DNA of 64,000 nucleotides, taken from positions 1,302,001 to 1,366,000 of the forward strand of contig NZ_AP028669.1 in assembly GCF_041154485.1 (NCBI RefSeq). The letters are read 5' to 3'. The stretch comes from Variovorax sp. V93. GTDB taxonomy: Bacteria > Pseudomonadota > Gammaproteobacteria > Burkholderiales > Burkholderiaceae_C. Positions 38,334 through 47,962 of the stretch are shown one piece after another. Below the pieces are notes generated by a model. The model saw only the letters and a program-made list of their open reading frames with translations. It made no database searches and was not told the origin of the DNA. Every line of letters begins with the position of its first letter. Position 1 is the stretch's first letter. A program made the position numbers and the translations under genes.

Positions 38334-39391
38334 GCGCTGGTCTCCTGCGAGGTCATCAGGCGGTCGGGCAGGATGCGCAGGCCCACCGGATCGCCGGGGC
38401 CGAAAGGCGTGTCGCGGCCCACATCGGCCACGAGCAGGGGCTGGTCCTGCATGCGCAACTGCAGCTGCACGCGGTCGCCGAGGAAGGTGCGGCGCTCGAC
38501 CGTGGCGGCGCCCCAGTCGGGCCGCGGCGCGCCCACTTCGACGTCTTCCGGCCGCACCAGCAGCATCGCATGGCTGCGCCAGGCGGGCGGGCAAGGCAGG
38601 GTGCTTCCGCCGAGTCGGACAACGCCTTGCGCAATGGCGTCGGCCTCGCGCGCGAGGCGGTTGACGCGGCCCAGGAACTCCGCCACGAAGGGATGCGCCG
38701 GCGCGCGGTACAGCTCTTCGCCGCGGCCGATCTGCACGATGCGCCCGGCGCTCATCACCGCCAGGCGGTCGGCAATGGCCATCGCCTCCTGCTGGTCGTG
38801 GGTGACGTGGATGGCCGTGATGTGCAGGCGGCGCAGCAGTTCGGCGAGCTCGTCGCGCAGCGACTCCTTGAGCTTGGCATCGAGCGCGGCCAGCGGCTCG
38901 TCCAGCAGCAGCACGCGCGGACGCACGGCCACGGCGCGCGCCAGCGCCACGCGCTGCCGCTGGCCGCCCGAGAGTTCGGCAGGGCGCTTGTTCTCCAGCC
39001 CGCCCAGGCGCGTCAGGTCGACCAGCTCGCCCACTGCGCGCCTTTCCTCTGCCGGCGCCACGCCGCGGATGCGCAGCCCATAGCCGATGTTGGCCGCCAC
39101 CGTCATCTGCGGAAAGAGCGCGTAGCTCTGGAACACCATGCCGACGCCGCGATGCTCCACCGGCCGCCCGGTGACGTCCTGCCCGCCGAACACGATGCGG
39201 CTGCCTTCGTCGGGCGCTTCGAGCCCCGCGATCAGCCGCAGCAGCGTGGTCTTCCCGCAGCCCGAGGGCCCGAGCAGCGCGAGCACTTCGCCCGCCTCCA
39301 CATGCAGGTCGGTCGGCAGCAGGCCGCGCGTGCCGTCAGCGTAGGTTTTCGCGCAATTCGCGATGTCGATGGGGACGCGTTCAAGTTCCAT
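38330..39391 (-). CDS. ABC transporter ATP-binding protein (PotA/FbpC type)
   Basis: A 353-residue ABC ATPase with Walker A GPSGCGKTT (about 42-50), signature LSGGQRQ, Walker B LLLDEPLAAL and a C-terminal TOBE domain (about 270-350). This is the layout of the spermidine/putrescine, iron and phosphonate-type importers. Its start overlaps the second permease gene by 11 bases. It energises the permeases at 39381-41025. Confidence 0.93.
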   Translation of the reverse strand: MELERVPIDIANCAKTYADGTRGLLPTDLHVEAGEVLALLGPSGCGKTTLLRLIAGLEAPDEGSRIVFGGQDVTGRPVEHRGVGMVFQSYALFPQMTVAANIGYGLRIRGVAPAEERRAVGELVDLTRLGGLENKRPAELSGGQRQRVALARAVAVRPRVLLLDEPLAALDAKLKESLRDELAELLRRLHITAIHVTHDQQEAMAIADRLAVMSAGRIVQIGRGEELYRAPAHPFVAEFLGRVNRLAREADAIAQGVVRLGGSTLPCPPAWRSHAMLLVRPEDVEVGAPRPDWGAATVERRTFLGDRVQLQLRMQDQPLLVADVGRDTPFGPGDPVGLRILPDRLMTSQETSA

Positions 39392-40181
39392 GGCGTTTCT
39401 GCATCAGGTTGGCAAGGTATTGAAGGCCCCACAGCACCGGAAGGATCACGGCGAAGAAGACCAGCGTGTAGGCCGATCCGATCTCGATGCGCATCGAGGC
39501 ATAGCTGTCGGCCAGGCCCACGGGCAGGGTGCGCGTGAGCGGCGTGTGCAGCATCCACGTGAGGTTGAACTCGCCCACCGAGAGCGTGAACACCATCAGG
39601 CCGCCGGCGACGATCGCGGGGAACACGGCGGGCACGAGGATGCCCATGAAGCGCTGGCGGAAGTTGGCGCCCAGCGAGCGCGCCGCCTCTTCGAGCGCGA
39701 GCAGGTCGTCGCGCTGGAAGGCCGAGCTCACGGTGCGTACCATGAACGGCAGCGTGAACACCATGTGGCCCACGAGGATGAAGGCGAAGCTCTGGCGGAA
39801 GGCCGTGAGCTGGCCGTAGGCGAGGATCAGCGCCAGCGCCGTGGCCAGTCCCGGCACCGCCACCGGCAGCGTGAGCAGCTCCTCGAAGATGTGCGCCGCC
39901 CGCGAGCGGCTGCGCGCCAGCGCATAGGCGCAGGGCACGCCCAGCAGCACGGTGCCCACCACGCAGGCCAGCGCCAGCGCGAGCGACCAGCCGACGGTGC
40001 CGCCGTAGTTCTCCCACACCTCGCCGAGCCAGCGCAGCGTGAGGCCGCTCTTCAGGCCGGCGCTGTAGTTGTTGACCAGCCCCGCCATCACCGACAGCAG
40101 CATCGGCGCGATCATGAAGAGGCTCACAAGCACGGTGATGGCCAGCAGGAAGGGCGCCCTGGGTTGCGTGTTCTTGCGCAT
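39381..40181 (-). CDS. ABC transporter inner-membrane permease (PotC type)
   Basis: A 266-residue permease with six hydrophobic segments. The EAA loop, which docks on the ATPase, is visible as LEEAARSLGANFRQRFMGILVP near residue 160. It is the second of two permeases in the operon, 16 bases after the first. Confidence 0.9.
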   Translation of the reverse strand: MRKNTQPRAPFLLAITVLVSLFMIAPMLLSVMAGLVNNYSAGLKSGLTLRWLGEVWENYGGTVGWSLALALACVVGTVLLGVPCAYALARSRSRAAHIFEELLTLPVAVPGLATALALILAYGQLTAFRQSFAFILVGHMVFTLPFMVRTVSSAFQRDDLLALEEAARSLGANFRQRFMGILVPAVFPAIVAGGLMVFTLSVGEFNLTWMLHTPLTRTLPVGLADSYASMRIEIGSAYTLVFFAVILPVLWGLQYLANLMQKRHGT

Positions 40182-40197
40182 GAGGCAATTCCTTCGA

Positions 40198-41025
40198 TCA
40201 GCGTGCGACCGGGTTGGCGCCGAAGCGCCGCGCGGCGAACAGCACCACCCAGGTCACGAGGCCCAGCGCGATCGACAGCGATGCGGCGAGCGCGAAGTTG
40301 GCGTAGTTGGTGAACTCGTTGTAGATGGTGATGGGGATCACCTCGAACTTGCTGGCCAGCGTGAACGCGGTGCCGAAGGCGCCCATCGAGGTGGCGAACA
40401 GGATCGCGCCACAGGCGAGCGTGGTGGGCGCGAGCTCTGGCAGCCACACGTCGCGTGCTACCCGCAGGCGCGAGGCGCCGAGCGAACGCGCGGCTTCTTC
40501 GAGCTGCATGTTCATGGCCTCGGCCGCGGCGGCGTAGGTGGCAACGGCGCGCGGCAACGAGAAGTAGAGGTAGGCCAGGAACAGGCCGAGCAGGCCATAG
40601 GCGAAGGTGATGCGTTCGCCGAACAGGCTGTCGCCGAGGTCCGCCACCAGCCCTTGCCGCCCGCCGAGCAGGATCACGAAGAAACCGATGATCACGCCCG
40701 GAAAGGACAGCGGCAGCGTGAGCAGCGACAGCAGCATGCGCTTGCCTGCGAAGGTGTGCCGCGCAAGGTAGATGCCCACGGCGGCGCCCAGCACCAGCGT
40801 TGCCAAGGTCACCGCCACCGACAGTGCCACGGTATTGGCCATGCTCTGCAGGTAGCGGGAGTCGGTCAGCACAGCGAAGTAGGTGGCCCAGCCCTTGCTC
40901 GCCGGCAGCGTGAGCAGGCGCACCACCGGCAGCAGCCAGAAGGCCGCGAAGAACACGGCGGCAGGAGCTGCGCAGGCGAGCAGGCGCCAGCGTGGGTTCC
41001 AGGCGTTGGCCGACGACGACTTCAT
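40198..41025 (-). CDS. ABC transporter inner-membrane permease (PotB type)
   Basis: A 275-residue permease with six hydrophobic segments and the EAA loop LEEAARSLGASRLRVARDVWLP near residue 190. Start ATG 41025 is 13 bases after the binding-protein gene; the longer frame lies inside that gene. It forms the membrane channel with the permease at 39381. Confidence 0.9.
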   Translation of the reverse strand: MKSSSANAWNPRWRLLACAAPAAVFFAAFWLLPVVRLLTLPASKGWATYFAVLTDSRYLQSMANTVALSVAVTLATLVLGAAVGIYLARHTFAGKRMLLSLLTLPLSFPGVIIGFFVILLGGRQGLVADLGDSLFGERITFAYGLLGLFLAYLYFSLPRAVATYAAAAEAMNMQLEEAARSLGASRLRVARDVWLPELAPTTLACGAILFATSMGAFGTAFTLASKFEVIPITIYNEFTNYANFALAASLSIALGLVTWVVLFAARRFGANPVAR

Positions 41026-41038
41026 GGCGCGGGCTTCT

Positions 41039-42055
41039 TCAGCGCACTTCCTTGAGATAGCGGTCGGAGAACGCCCGCTGCGCCTCCGCCATGCGCGCGT
41101 AGTCCACGCTCTTGGCGCGTGCGTATTCGCTGGCCGGCAGGAACTGCGCCTCGATGTCCTTGGGCATTGCGCTCGTGCGCACCGGCCGCAGGTAGGCCTT
41201 GGCCCAGATCGCCTGGCCTTCGTCCGACAGCACGAAGTCGAGCACCTTCTTGCCTTCCGCGGCATGCGGTGCCTTGGCAACCAGGCTCATCACGTAGGGC
41301 ACGGCCAGCGTGCCTTCGCTCGGGATGACGAAGGCGACGTTGGCCTTGTCCTTGTACTTGGCGCGGTAGGCGTTGAAGTCGTAGTCCAGCAGGATCGCGA
41401 TCTCGCCCGACAGCACGCGCGCGTAGGAGGTCTGCTTGGGCACGATGGGCTCGTTCTTCTGCAGCGCCTTGAAGTAGTCGATGGCCGGCGCGAAGTTGTC
41501 GAGCGTGCCGCCGCGCGCCTCGTTCACGGCCACTGCGCCGACATAGCCCACGAAGGCCGAGGCCGGATCGAGGTAGCCGATCAGGCCCTTGTATTCGGGC
41601 TTGAGCAGGTCGGCCCACGACTTCGGAACCGGCTTGCCCTTGAGCGCATCGACGTTGACCATGAAACCGAGCGTGCCCGAATGGATGGTGAACCAGTTGC
41701 CGGCCGGGTCCTTCAGGCCGTCGGGAATGTCCTTCCATGCGGCCGGCTTGTAGGGCTCGACCACGCCTTCCTTCTGTGCTTGCACCGCGAAGGTCACGCC
41801 CAGGTAGGTGACGTCGGCCACGGGGCTCGCCTTCTCGGCCACCAGCTGCGCAAGCGACTGACCCGAGTTCTTGTTGTCGGCCGGCACGGTGATACCTGTT
41901 TTTGCCTTGATGGCCTTGAGCTGCGTGCCCCAGTCGGCCCACTCGGTGGGGCAGTTGTAGCAAATGGCGGTCTGGGCCATGGCCGTGCTGCCGGCGGCGA
42001 GCGCGGCAGCCAGCAGGCCCAGGCGGGCCATGCGCGAGAAGCGGGAAGTCAGCAT
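41039..42055 (-). CDS. ABC transporter periplasmic substrate-binding protein (iron/putrescine/phosphonate class)
   Basis: A 338-residue type II binding protein. A signal peptide (about 1-27, ending AMAQ) is followed by TAICYNCPTEWADWG, and later NVDALKGKPVPKSWADLLKPEYKG, the pattern of the AfuA/PotD-type class. A good AAGGAG lies before the ATG at 42055. The mature N-terminus has two Cys close together (CYNC), which is unusual and may form a disulfide. Ligand unknown; the operon's phosphodiesterase hints at a phosphorus compound. Confidence 0.88.
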   Translation of the reverse strand: MLTSRFSRMARLGLLAAALAAGSTAMAQTAICYNCPTEWADWGTQLKAIKAKTGITVPADNKNSGQSLAQLVAEKASPVADVTYLGVTFAVQAQKEGVVEPYKPAAWKDIPDGLKDPAGNWFTIHSGTLGFMVNVDALKGKPVPKSWADLLKPEYKGLIGYLDPASAFVGYVGAVAVNEARGGTLDNFAPAIDYFKALQKNEPIVPKQTSYARVLSGEIAILLDYDFNAYRAKYKDKANVAFVIPSEGTLAVPYVMSLVAKAPHAAEGKKVLDFVLSDEGQAIWAKAYLRPVRTSAMPKDIEAQFLPASEYARAKSVDYARMAEAQRAFSDRYLKEVR

Positions 42056-42099
42056 GAAGGAGCTCCTTGGAGGGTGAGAGGCGGTAGCGGGTTGAGTGA

Positions 42100-43110
42100 T
42101 CAGTCGGCGGCGGTGTCGCGCGCGGCTGCGCACGACTCGCCGTCCCGGAAGAAGTACGGCAGCAGAAGGCTCGCATCGGCCTGCAGCGCGGTGCCGCCGG
42201 CCATGGCCTGGACCAGCAGTTCGACGCTGCGGCGGCCGATGTCGTCGTTGGGCTGGGCGATGGTGGTGAGCGCCGGCGTCAGGTCTTCGCCGAGCGCGAT
42301 GCCGTCGAAGCCGATGACGCTGAGGTCGTCCGGCACACCAAGGCCGTCCAGGTGCGCGGCGCGGATGCTGCGGATGGCGAGCAGGTCGTTCGAGCAGACC
42401 AGCGCGGTGGGCCGGCCGGGCGCCTGCAGCACGCCGGCGAGCGCATCGACCGCGCTCTCGACGAAGGGCACCTCGATCAATGGCGGCGCCTTGAGCCCGG
42501 CATCGGCCATGCCCTTGCGGTAGCCGCGATAGCGCTGCTGCGCGCGGTCGGACGCGGCGAGCGTACCGCTGACCATCGCGATGCGGCGATGCCCGTGCAG
42601 CACCAGCCGCGCCACCGCATCGGCCACGGCGGCTTCGCCATCGACGGTCACGCAGGGATGGTCGGGGTGCCTGTTGTAGGCCAGCACGTAGGGCGTGCCG
42701 GTGCTGCGCAGCCGGGCCAGCGCGGCCGACGTGGACGGATTGGAAACCACGAGGATCAGCCCGTCGACATTGCCGGCCAGAAGCAGGTGGACCGCGCGTT
42801 CTTCCTCGTCGAGCTGGTAGCCCGTGGTGACGGGAATGATCGCGTAGCCGCCGGCGATGGCTGCCCGCGCGATGCCCTGCAGGCACTCGGCAAAGGTTGG
42901 GTTCAGCAGCGTCGGCAGCACTACGCCCAATGCACGGCTGCGCTGGGTGCGCAAGGTGCGCGCGCTGGCGTTCGGCACATAGTCGAGTTCACGCGCGACG
43001 CGCTCCACCAGCTCCCGCGTGGAGCGGGTCACCTTGTCGGGGAAGTTGAAGGCCCGCGACACGGTGGCCACGGAAACCCCGGCTTTGGCTGCAACGGCTT
43101 GGATGCTCAT
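42100..43110 (-). CDS. LacI-family transcriptional regulator of the downstream ABC operon
   Basis: A 336-residue LacI-type regulator. The HTH is at about residues 3-48 (IQAVAAKAGVSVATVSRAFN), followed by the periplasmic-binding-like sugar or effector domain. It is the first gene of the operon, 44 bases before the binding-protein gene. A perfect 16-base palindrome stands 13 bases upstream of the ATG (43110), so it likely represses its own operon. A GTG start at 43143 would place the palindrome inside the gene and is less likely. No clear ribosome site precedes the ATG. Confidence 0.9.
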   Translation of the reverse strand: MSIQAVAAKAGVSVATVSRAFNFPDKVTRSTRELVERVARELDYVPNASARTLRTQRSRALGVVLPTLLNPTFAECLQGIARAAIAGGYAIIPVTTGYQLDEEERAVHLLLAGNVDGLILVVSNPSTSAALARLRSTGTPYVLAYNRHPDHPCVTVDGEAAVADAVARLVLHGHRRIAMVSGTLAASDRAQQRYRGYRKGMADAGLKAPPLIEVPFVESAVDALAGVLQAPGRPTALVCSNDLLAIRSIRAAHLDGLGVPDDLSVIGFDGIALGEDLTPALTTIAQPNDDIGRRSVELLVQAMAGGTALQADASLLLPYFFRDGESCAAARDTAAD

Positions 43111-43122
43111 TCGTGCGGTGTC

Positions 43123-43138
43123 ATGTAATCGATTACAT
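43123..43138. promoter_or_regulatory. Perfect LacI-type operator palindrome upstream of the LacI-ABC operon
   Basis: ATGTAATCGATTACAT, a perfect 16-base palindrome with the central CG of LacI-family operators (TGTAATCG/CGATTACA). It lies just before the regulator gene, an AT-rich island in GC-rich DNA. Autoregulation of the whole operon is the natural reading. Confidence 0.8.
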
Positions 43139-43221
43139 TTCACCGCGGCAGTATGACCCCGCTATGACAGGCCGTGAAAGTGGGGAGAAACCCTCGCGTT
43201 GTGGTGGAGGCTCGTCTTGCC

Positions 43222-43242
43222 CCCTCTCCCTCCGGGAGAGGG
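43222..43242. repeat. GC-rich hairpin downstream of lspA
   Basis: CCCTCTCCC, loop TCC, GGGAGAGGG: a perfect hairpin 33 bases after the lspA stop on the minus strand. It resembles the hairpins at 3963 and 4049. It may act as a weak terminator or transcript stabiliser for ileS-lspA, but there is no T-run. Confidence 0.55.
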
Positions 43243-43274
43243 TGAGGGCGGACGGCCTCTAAAAGACGACGAAC

Positions 43275-43787
43275 CTACTTCCCGCGCCGAACCCGCCGGA
43301 TCTCGTCCAGGATCAGGCAGATGGCCCCGAGCGTGATCGCACTGTCCGCCGCATTGAACGCCGGGAAGTACCAGTTGCCCGCGTGGAAGCTCAGGAAGTC
43401 CACCACGTAGCCATGCATCATCCGGTCGATCACGTTCCCGATCGCTCCGCCCAGGATGCAGGCCATCGAGAACGAGAATAGCTTCTGCCCCGCGTGCGAC
43501 TTCAGCATCCAGACGATGAACACCGCGGCCGCCACGCCAATGGCCGTGAAGAACCAGCGCTGCCAGCCCGAGTGGTCGGCCAGGAACGAGAACGCGGCGC
43601 CCGTGTTGTGCGCCCGGACCACGTTGAAGAAGCTCGTGACGTAGGTCGCGTCGCCGAGCTTGTAGTAGCCCAGGATCAGCGTCTTGGTGAACTGGTCGAT
43701 GATCAGGACGATTGCCGCCAGAGCGAGCCACGGCCAGATGCTGCCGCTGCGCGAGCGCGATGCCGACATGGAGCGTGCGGCCGCCAT
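43275..43787 (-). CDS. lspA: Lipoprotein signal peptidase II
   Basis: A 170-residue membrane aspartic protease. It has four membrane segments, IDQFTKTLI near residue 32, and the two catalytic Asp motifs [11 protein letters not shown] (about 117-127) and FNAADSAI (about 145-152). It cuts the signal peptide of prolipoproteins; lipoprotein substrates in this window include those at 49331 and 53848. Start ATG 43787 overlaps the ileS stop (TGATG), the usual ileS-lspA arrangement. Confidence 0.95.
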   Translation of the reverse strand: MAAARSMSASRSRSGSIWPWLALAAIVLIIDQFTKTLILGYYKLGDATYVTSFFNVVRAHNTGAAFSFLADHSGWQRWFFTAIGVAAAVFIVWMLKSHAGQKLFSFSMACILGGAIGNVIDRMMHGYVVDFLSFHAGNWYFPAFNAADSAITLGAICLILDEIRRVRRGK

Positions 43788-46636
43788 CAGGCAAAGCTCC
43801 GCGGCTCGCCGGCACCGAACAGGTTGCTCGTGCAACGGCCGCAGATCGTGGGATGCGCCGGGTCGTGGCCCACGTCGTCGCGGTAGTGCCAGCAGCGGTC
43901 GCACTTCTGCGCGCTGCTCGGCGTGACCACGGTGGACAGCGCCTCGCCCGCCGCCAGTTCGATGGCGGAGGCGATGAAGACGAACTTCAGGTCGTCGCCC
44001 AGCGAGCCCAGCAACGCGAAGTCATCAGCCGCTGCGCTGAGCCGCAGGTTCGCCTGCAGCGACGAGCCCACCTTGCCTTCGGCGCGCACGGCCTCGATGT
44101 CCTTGTTGACCACGTCGCGGATCTCGCGGATGCGGCCCCACTTGGCAAGCAGTGCTTCGTCGGGCGCGGCGAACTTGCTGTACGTCTGCGCAAAGATCGA
44201 CTCGCCCGGCTTGCCCGTGCTCACGAATTTCCATGCCTCTTCGGCCGTGAAGCTCAGGAACGGTGCCATCCAGCGCAGCATCGCCTGCGAGATGTGCCAG
44301 AGTGCCGTCTGCGCACTGCGGCGCGCCCGCGAGCCCGGCGCGGTCGTGTAGAGCCGGTCCTTCAGGATGTCGAGGTAGAAGCCGCCCAGGTCTTCCGAGC
44401 AGTAGATCTGCAGCTTGGCCACCACTGGATGGAACTCGTACACCTGGTAGTGCGCGAGGATCTCGGCCTGGAACTGCGCCGCGCGCGACAGCGCATAGCG
44501 GTCGATCTCGAACAGCTGGTCGAGCGGCACCGCATCCTTCTGGATGTCGAAGTCGCTCGTGTTCGCGAGCAGGAAGCGCAGCGTGTTGCGGATGCGGCGG
44601 TACGCATCGACCACGCGCGCCAGGATCTTGTCGTCGCCAGCGATGTCGCCCGAGTAGTCGCTCGCGGCCACCCACAGGCGGATGATTTCCGAGCCCAGCT
44701 TGTTGCTGATCTCTTGTGGGTCGATGCCGTTCTTGAGCGACTTGCTCATCTTGATGCCCTTGGCATCCACCGTGAAGCCGTGCGTAAGCAGGCCGCGGTA
44801 CGGCGCGCGGTCTTCCAGCGCGCAGGCGATCAGCAGCGACGAATGGAACCAGCCGCGGTGCTGGTCATGGCCTTCGAGGTATAGGTCGGCTTCGGGGCCG
44901 CTCTCGTGGTGCACGTTGGGGTGCGTGCCGCGCAGCACGTGATAGAAGGTCGAGCCCGAGTCGAACCACACCTCGAGGATGTCGGTGCTCTTGGTATAGC
45001 TCGGTGCATCTTCGGCGCCCAGGATGTCTTCGACGGTGACGCGGCTCCAGGCTTCGATGCCGCCCTTCTCGACGATGTCGGCGGCCTGGTCGAGGATCTC
45101 CATCGTGCGCGGATGCAGCTCGCCCGAATCCTTGTGCAGGAAGAACGGGATCGGCACGCCCCAGCTGCGCTGGCGGCTGATGCACCAGTCGGGCCGCCCG
45201 GCGATCATGTCGTGCAGGCGCGCCTTGCCGTTCTCCGGGTAGAAGCTGGTCTGTTCGATGGCGTCGAGCGCGGTCTGGCGCAGCGTCTTGGGTGCCTTGT
45301 CCTTGGTGAACACGCCTTCGCCCTCGTCCATGCGGATGAACCACTGCGCCGCGGCGCGGTAGATCACCGGCGTCTTGTGGCGCCAGCAGTGCGGGTAGCT
45401 GTGGGAGATGGTCTCGGTGGTCAGCAGCCGGTTGGCGTCGCGCAGCGCGGCGATGATCACCGGCACCGCCTTCCAGATGTTCTGCCCGCCGAACAGCGGG
45501 AAGTCGGGCGCGTAGCTGCCGTTGCCCTGCACCGGGTTCAGGATGTCGTCGTAGGCCACGCCGTGGGCGATGCAGGAGTTGAAGTCGTCCACGCCGTAGG
45601 CCGGCGACGAGTGCACGAGGCCGGTGCCGTCGGTGGCGGTGGCGTAGTCGGCCAGGTAGACCGGCGACAGGCGCCGATAGCCCGCGTCCACGTCGTACAG
45701 CGGATGCTCGAATTCGAGCCCGCCGAGCTTCTCGCCCTTGACCGTGGCCAGCACCTTGCCGTCGAGCGCATAGCGCGTCATGCACATCTCGACCAGCGAA
45801 TTGGCCAGGATCAAGAGGCCGCGCTCGGTGTCGACCAGCGAGTACTCGATCTCGGGATTCAGGTTGATCGCCTGGTTGGCCGGGATGGTCCACGCGGTGG
45901 TGGTCCAGATCACGGCAAAGATGTCGCCGAGGATCGTGTGGTCGGTCCCGAAGGCCTTGAGCACCTTCTCGCGCTCGTGTGCCTTGAACGCCACGTCGAG
46001 GGTCTGGCTCTTCTTGTCCGCGTATTCGATCTCGAACTCGGCCAGCGACGAGCCGCAGTCGAAGCACCAGTACACGGGCTTCAGGCCGCGGTAGACGAAG
46101 CCGCGCTCGATCACGCGCTTGAACGCGCGCAGCTCGCCGGCTTCATTGGCGAAGTCCATCGTCTTGTAGGGGTGGTCCCATTCGCCCAGCACGCCCAGGC
46201 GCTGGAAGTCGGCCATCTGCTGCGCGATCTGTTCCGTGGCGTAGGCGCGGCTCTTGGCCTGCATCTCGTCGCGGCTCAGGTTGCGGCCGTACTGCTTTTC
46301 GATGGCGTTCTCGATCGGCAGGCCGTGGCAGTCCCAGCCGGGCACGTAGAGCGCGTCGTAGCCTTCGAGCTGGCGCGCCTTGGTGATCATGTCCTTGAGG
46401 ATCTTGTTCACCGCGTGGCCCATGTGGATCTGGCCGTTGGCGTAGGGCGGGCCGTCGTGCAGGATGAACTTGGGCGCGCCGTGGCGGGCGTCGCGCAGGC
46501 GGTGGTAGCGGCCTTCTTCGTTCCATTCCTTGACCCAGCCCGGTTCGCGCTTGGGCAGGTCGCCGCGCATCGGGAAGGGGGTGTCGGGCAGGTTCAGCGT
46601 GGAACGGTAATCGGTGGGGGAAGCGGCGTCAGACAT
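43787..46636 (-). CDS. ileS: Isoleucyl-tRNA synthetase
   Basis: A 949-residue class I synthetase. The HIGH-like motif is HMGH (71-74, in [15 protein letters not shown]) and the KMSKS loop is at about 625. The C-terminal zinc-binding domain has CDRCW and a later CGRC. It charges tRNA-Ile and edits valine. It sits between ribF upstream and lspA downstream, a conserved order in beta-proteobacteria. Confidence 0.97.
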   Translation of the reverse strand: MSDAASPTDYRSTLNLPDTPFPMRGDLPKREPGWVKEWNEEGRYHRLRDARHGAPKFILHDGPPYANGQIHMGHAVNKILKDMITKARQLEGYDALYVPGWDCHGLPIENAIEKQYGRNLSRDEMQAKSRAYATEQIAQQMADFQRLGVLGEWDHPYKTMDFANEAGELRAFKRVIERGFVYRGLKPVYWCFDCGSSLAEFEIEYADKKSQTLDVAFKAHEREKVLKAFGTDHTILGDIFAVIWTTTAWTIPANQAINLNPEIEYSLVDTERGLLILANSLVEMCMTRYALDGKVLATVKGEKLGGLEFEHPLYDVDAGYRRLSPVYLADYATATDGTGLVHSSPAYGVDDFNSCIAHGVAYDDILNPVQGNGSYAPDFPLFGGQNIWKAVPVIIAALRDANRLLTTETISHSYPHCWRHKTPVIYRAAAQWFIRMDEGEGVFTKDKAPKTLRQTALDAIEQTSFYPENGKARLHDMIAGRPDWCISRQRSWGVPIPFFLHKDSGELHPRTMEILDQAADIVEKGGIEAWSRVTVEDILGAEDAPSYTKSTDILEVWFDSGSTFYHVLRGTHPNVHHESGPEADLYLEGHDQHRGWFHSSLLIACALEDRAPYRGLLTHGFTVDAKGIKMSKSLKNGIDPQEISNKLGSEIIRLWVAASDYSGDIAGDDKILARVVDAYRRIRNTLRFLLANTSDFDIQKDAVPLDQLFEIDRYALSRAAQFQAEILAHYQVYEFHPVVAKLQIYCSEDLGGFYLDILKDRLYTTAPGSRARRSAQTALWHISQAMLRWMAPFLSFTAEEAWKFVSTGKPGESIFAQTYSKFAAPDEALLAKWGRIREIRDVVNKDIEAVRAEGKVGSSLQANLRLSAAADDFALLGSLGDDLKFVFIASAIELAAGEALSTVVTPSSAQKCDRCWHYRDDVGHDPAHPTICGRCTSNLFGAGEPRSFA

Positions 46637-46658
46637 GTTGGGGTGCGAAACAGAGGGG

Positions 46659-46734
46659 CTTCGACAGGCTCAGCCCGAACTGCATTTGAGCGGTCGGTGC
46701 GGAAGAAAAGCCGTTCGCCCTGAGCTTGTCGAAG
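46659..46734. repeat. Inverted-repeat intergenic element between ribF and ileS
   Basis: Two 22-base arms in inverted orientation: 46659-46680 (starts CTTCGACAGGCTCAG) and 46713-46734 (ends GAGCTTGTCGAAG), matching at 19 of 22 bases, 32 bases apart. This CTTCGACAxGCTCAG element is a widespread interspersed repeat of GC-rich proteobacteria. Confidence 0.75.
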
Positions 46735-46758
46735 GGCGGCAGCACGGTGCGTGCAGGG

Positions 46759-47796
46759 CTAAATTCGATCGCGCGTGGTCTGGCGGTGGGTTTCGGCGTG
46801 GGTCGACGCAAAGAACGCGCGCGCGTCGCGCCCATCCTTGGCGATGCCCGCAGTCAGGGCCTCGAGGCTGGTGTAGCGCAATTCGTCGTGCAGTTTGTGC
46901 AGGAGTTCCACGCGGACGATTTTACCGTAGGCCCCTTCGGCTCCCAGATGCGAGGGCCACTCCAGGCAATGCGTCTCCAGCAGCACGCGGCCCGCGTTGA
47001 CGTCGTTGGCATCGAGCGAGGGGCGCACGCCGAGGTTCGCCACGCCCGGCAGCGGCTGGTCGGCCAGCCCGTGCACCAGCACCGCGAAGATGCCGCTGGC
47101 CGCCGGTTTCCAGTGCTTGAAGCGCAGGTTGAGGGTGCGGAACCCGTCGTCCTTGCCGGGCGCCGAGGCGCCCAGCGCGCGGCCGAGCTTGCGGCCATGG
47201 ACCACGTGGCCCGAGATCGTGTAGGGCCGCCCGAGCAGATGCTGGGCATCGGCCATGCGGCCCTCGGCCAGCGCCTCGCGCACGGCCGAACTGGAAACGC
47301 GCAGGCCGTGGACCTCGTAGCTGTTCATGCGCGCCACGTCGAAGCCGTGCGCATCGCCGGCCGCGTCGAGCATGGCGTAGTCGCCGGCCCGCCTGGCGCC
47401 AAAGCGGAAGTCGTCGCCCACCAGCACATAGCGCGCGCCCAGGCCGTCGATCAGCACGTTCTGGATGAATGCTTCGGGCGACTGGGAGGCGAGCCGGCCA
47501 TCGAAGGGCAGCACCACCGTCTGCGCCACGCCGCAGGCCGCGAGCTCGGTGAGCTTGTCGCGCAGCGTGCCGATGCGCGCGGGTGCCAGGTCGGGTTTCC
47601 TGGTGACGGCGGCGAAATAGTCGCGCGGATGCGGCTCGAAGGTGAGCACGCAACTGGGCAGCCCGCGATGGCGTGCCTCGGTCTGCAGCAGCGCCAGCAT
47701 GGCCTGGTGGCCACGGTGCACGCCGTCGAAATTGCCAATGGTGAGGGCGCAGGCCGGAGCCACGCCCGGGTGCCGGAAGCCGCGGAAAACCTGCAT
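46759..47796 (-). CDS. ribF: Bifunctional riboflavin kinase/FAD synthetase
   Basis: A 345-residue protein. The N-terminal nucleotidylyltransferase domain has TIGNFDGVHRGHQ (about 20-32). The C-terminal riboflavin kinase domain has GHVVHGRKLGRALG (about 195-208) and GVANLGVRPS (about 250-259). It makes FMN and FAD. Start ATG 47796 gives the family-typical MQVFRGF N-terminus; the frame extends upstream to 47844 without support. Confidence 0.95.
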   Translation of the reverse strand: MQVFRGFRHPGVAPACALTIGNFDGVHRGHQAMLALLQTEARHRGLPSCVLTFEPHPRDYFAAVTRKPDLAPARIGTLRDKLTELAACGVAQTVVLPFDGRLASQSPEAFIQNVLIDGLGARYVLVGDDFRFGARRAGDYAMLDAAGDAHGFDVARMNSYEVHGLRVSSSAVREALAEGRMADAQHLLGRPYTISGHVVHGRKLGRALGASAPGKDDGFRTLNLRFKHWKPAASGIFAVLVHGLADQPLPGVANLGVRPSLDANDVNAGRVLLETHCLEWPSHLGAEGAYGKIVRVELLHKLHDELRYTSLEALTAGIAKDGRDARAFFASTHAETHRQTTRDRI

Positions 47797-47962
47797 GGGT
47801 GGGTATCTTTTTGATAGCGCCTTTTGCCCGTCGAATGGGCACATCAGGCCGTTTTGTCACAAAGCCGGTATATTGTGACTCAGTGCGTCGCCCGAAGGGG
47901 CCTCCGGCGCGCTGCGTGTCCCTGGTCTTTCCGTGATTCTTCCCTTTTTGAGGAGGCGTGTG
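47797..47962. promoter_or_regulatory. Divergent ribF/HNH intergenic region with an inverted repeat
   Basis: This 166-base gap must hold the promoters of ribF and the HNH gene. At 47856-47879 is a perfect inverted repeat, GTCACAA, ten bases, TTGTGAC, in an AT-rich patch with TATATT inside. It is a plausible operator. No riboflavin (FMN) riboswitch is evident. Confidence 0.55.

Noticed and set aside
44906..46723. A 605-codon plus-strand frame antisense to ileS
   Set aside because: ileS is unmistakable on the other strand; the frame has antisense composition only.
47797..47962. Possible FMN riboswitch upstream of ribF
   Set aside because: I found none of the conserved RFN element stems; only a short inverted repeat is seen, and it lies 60 bases away toward the HNH gene.
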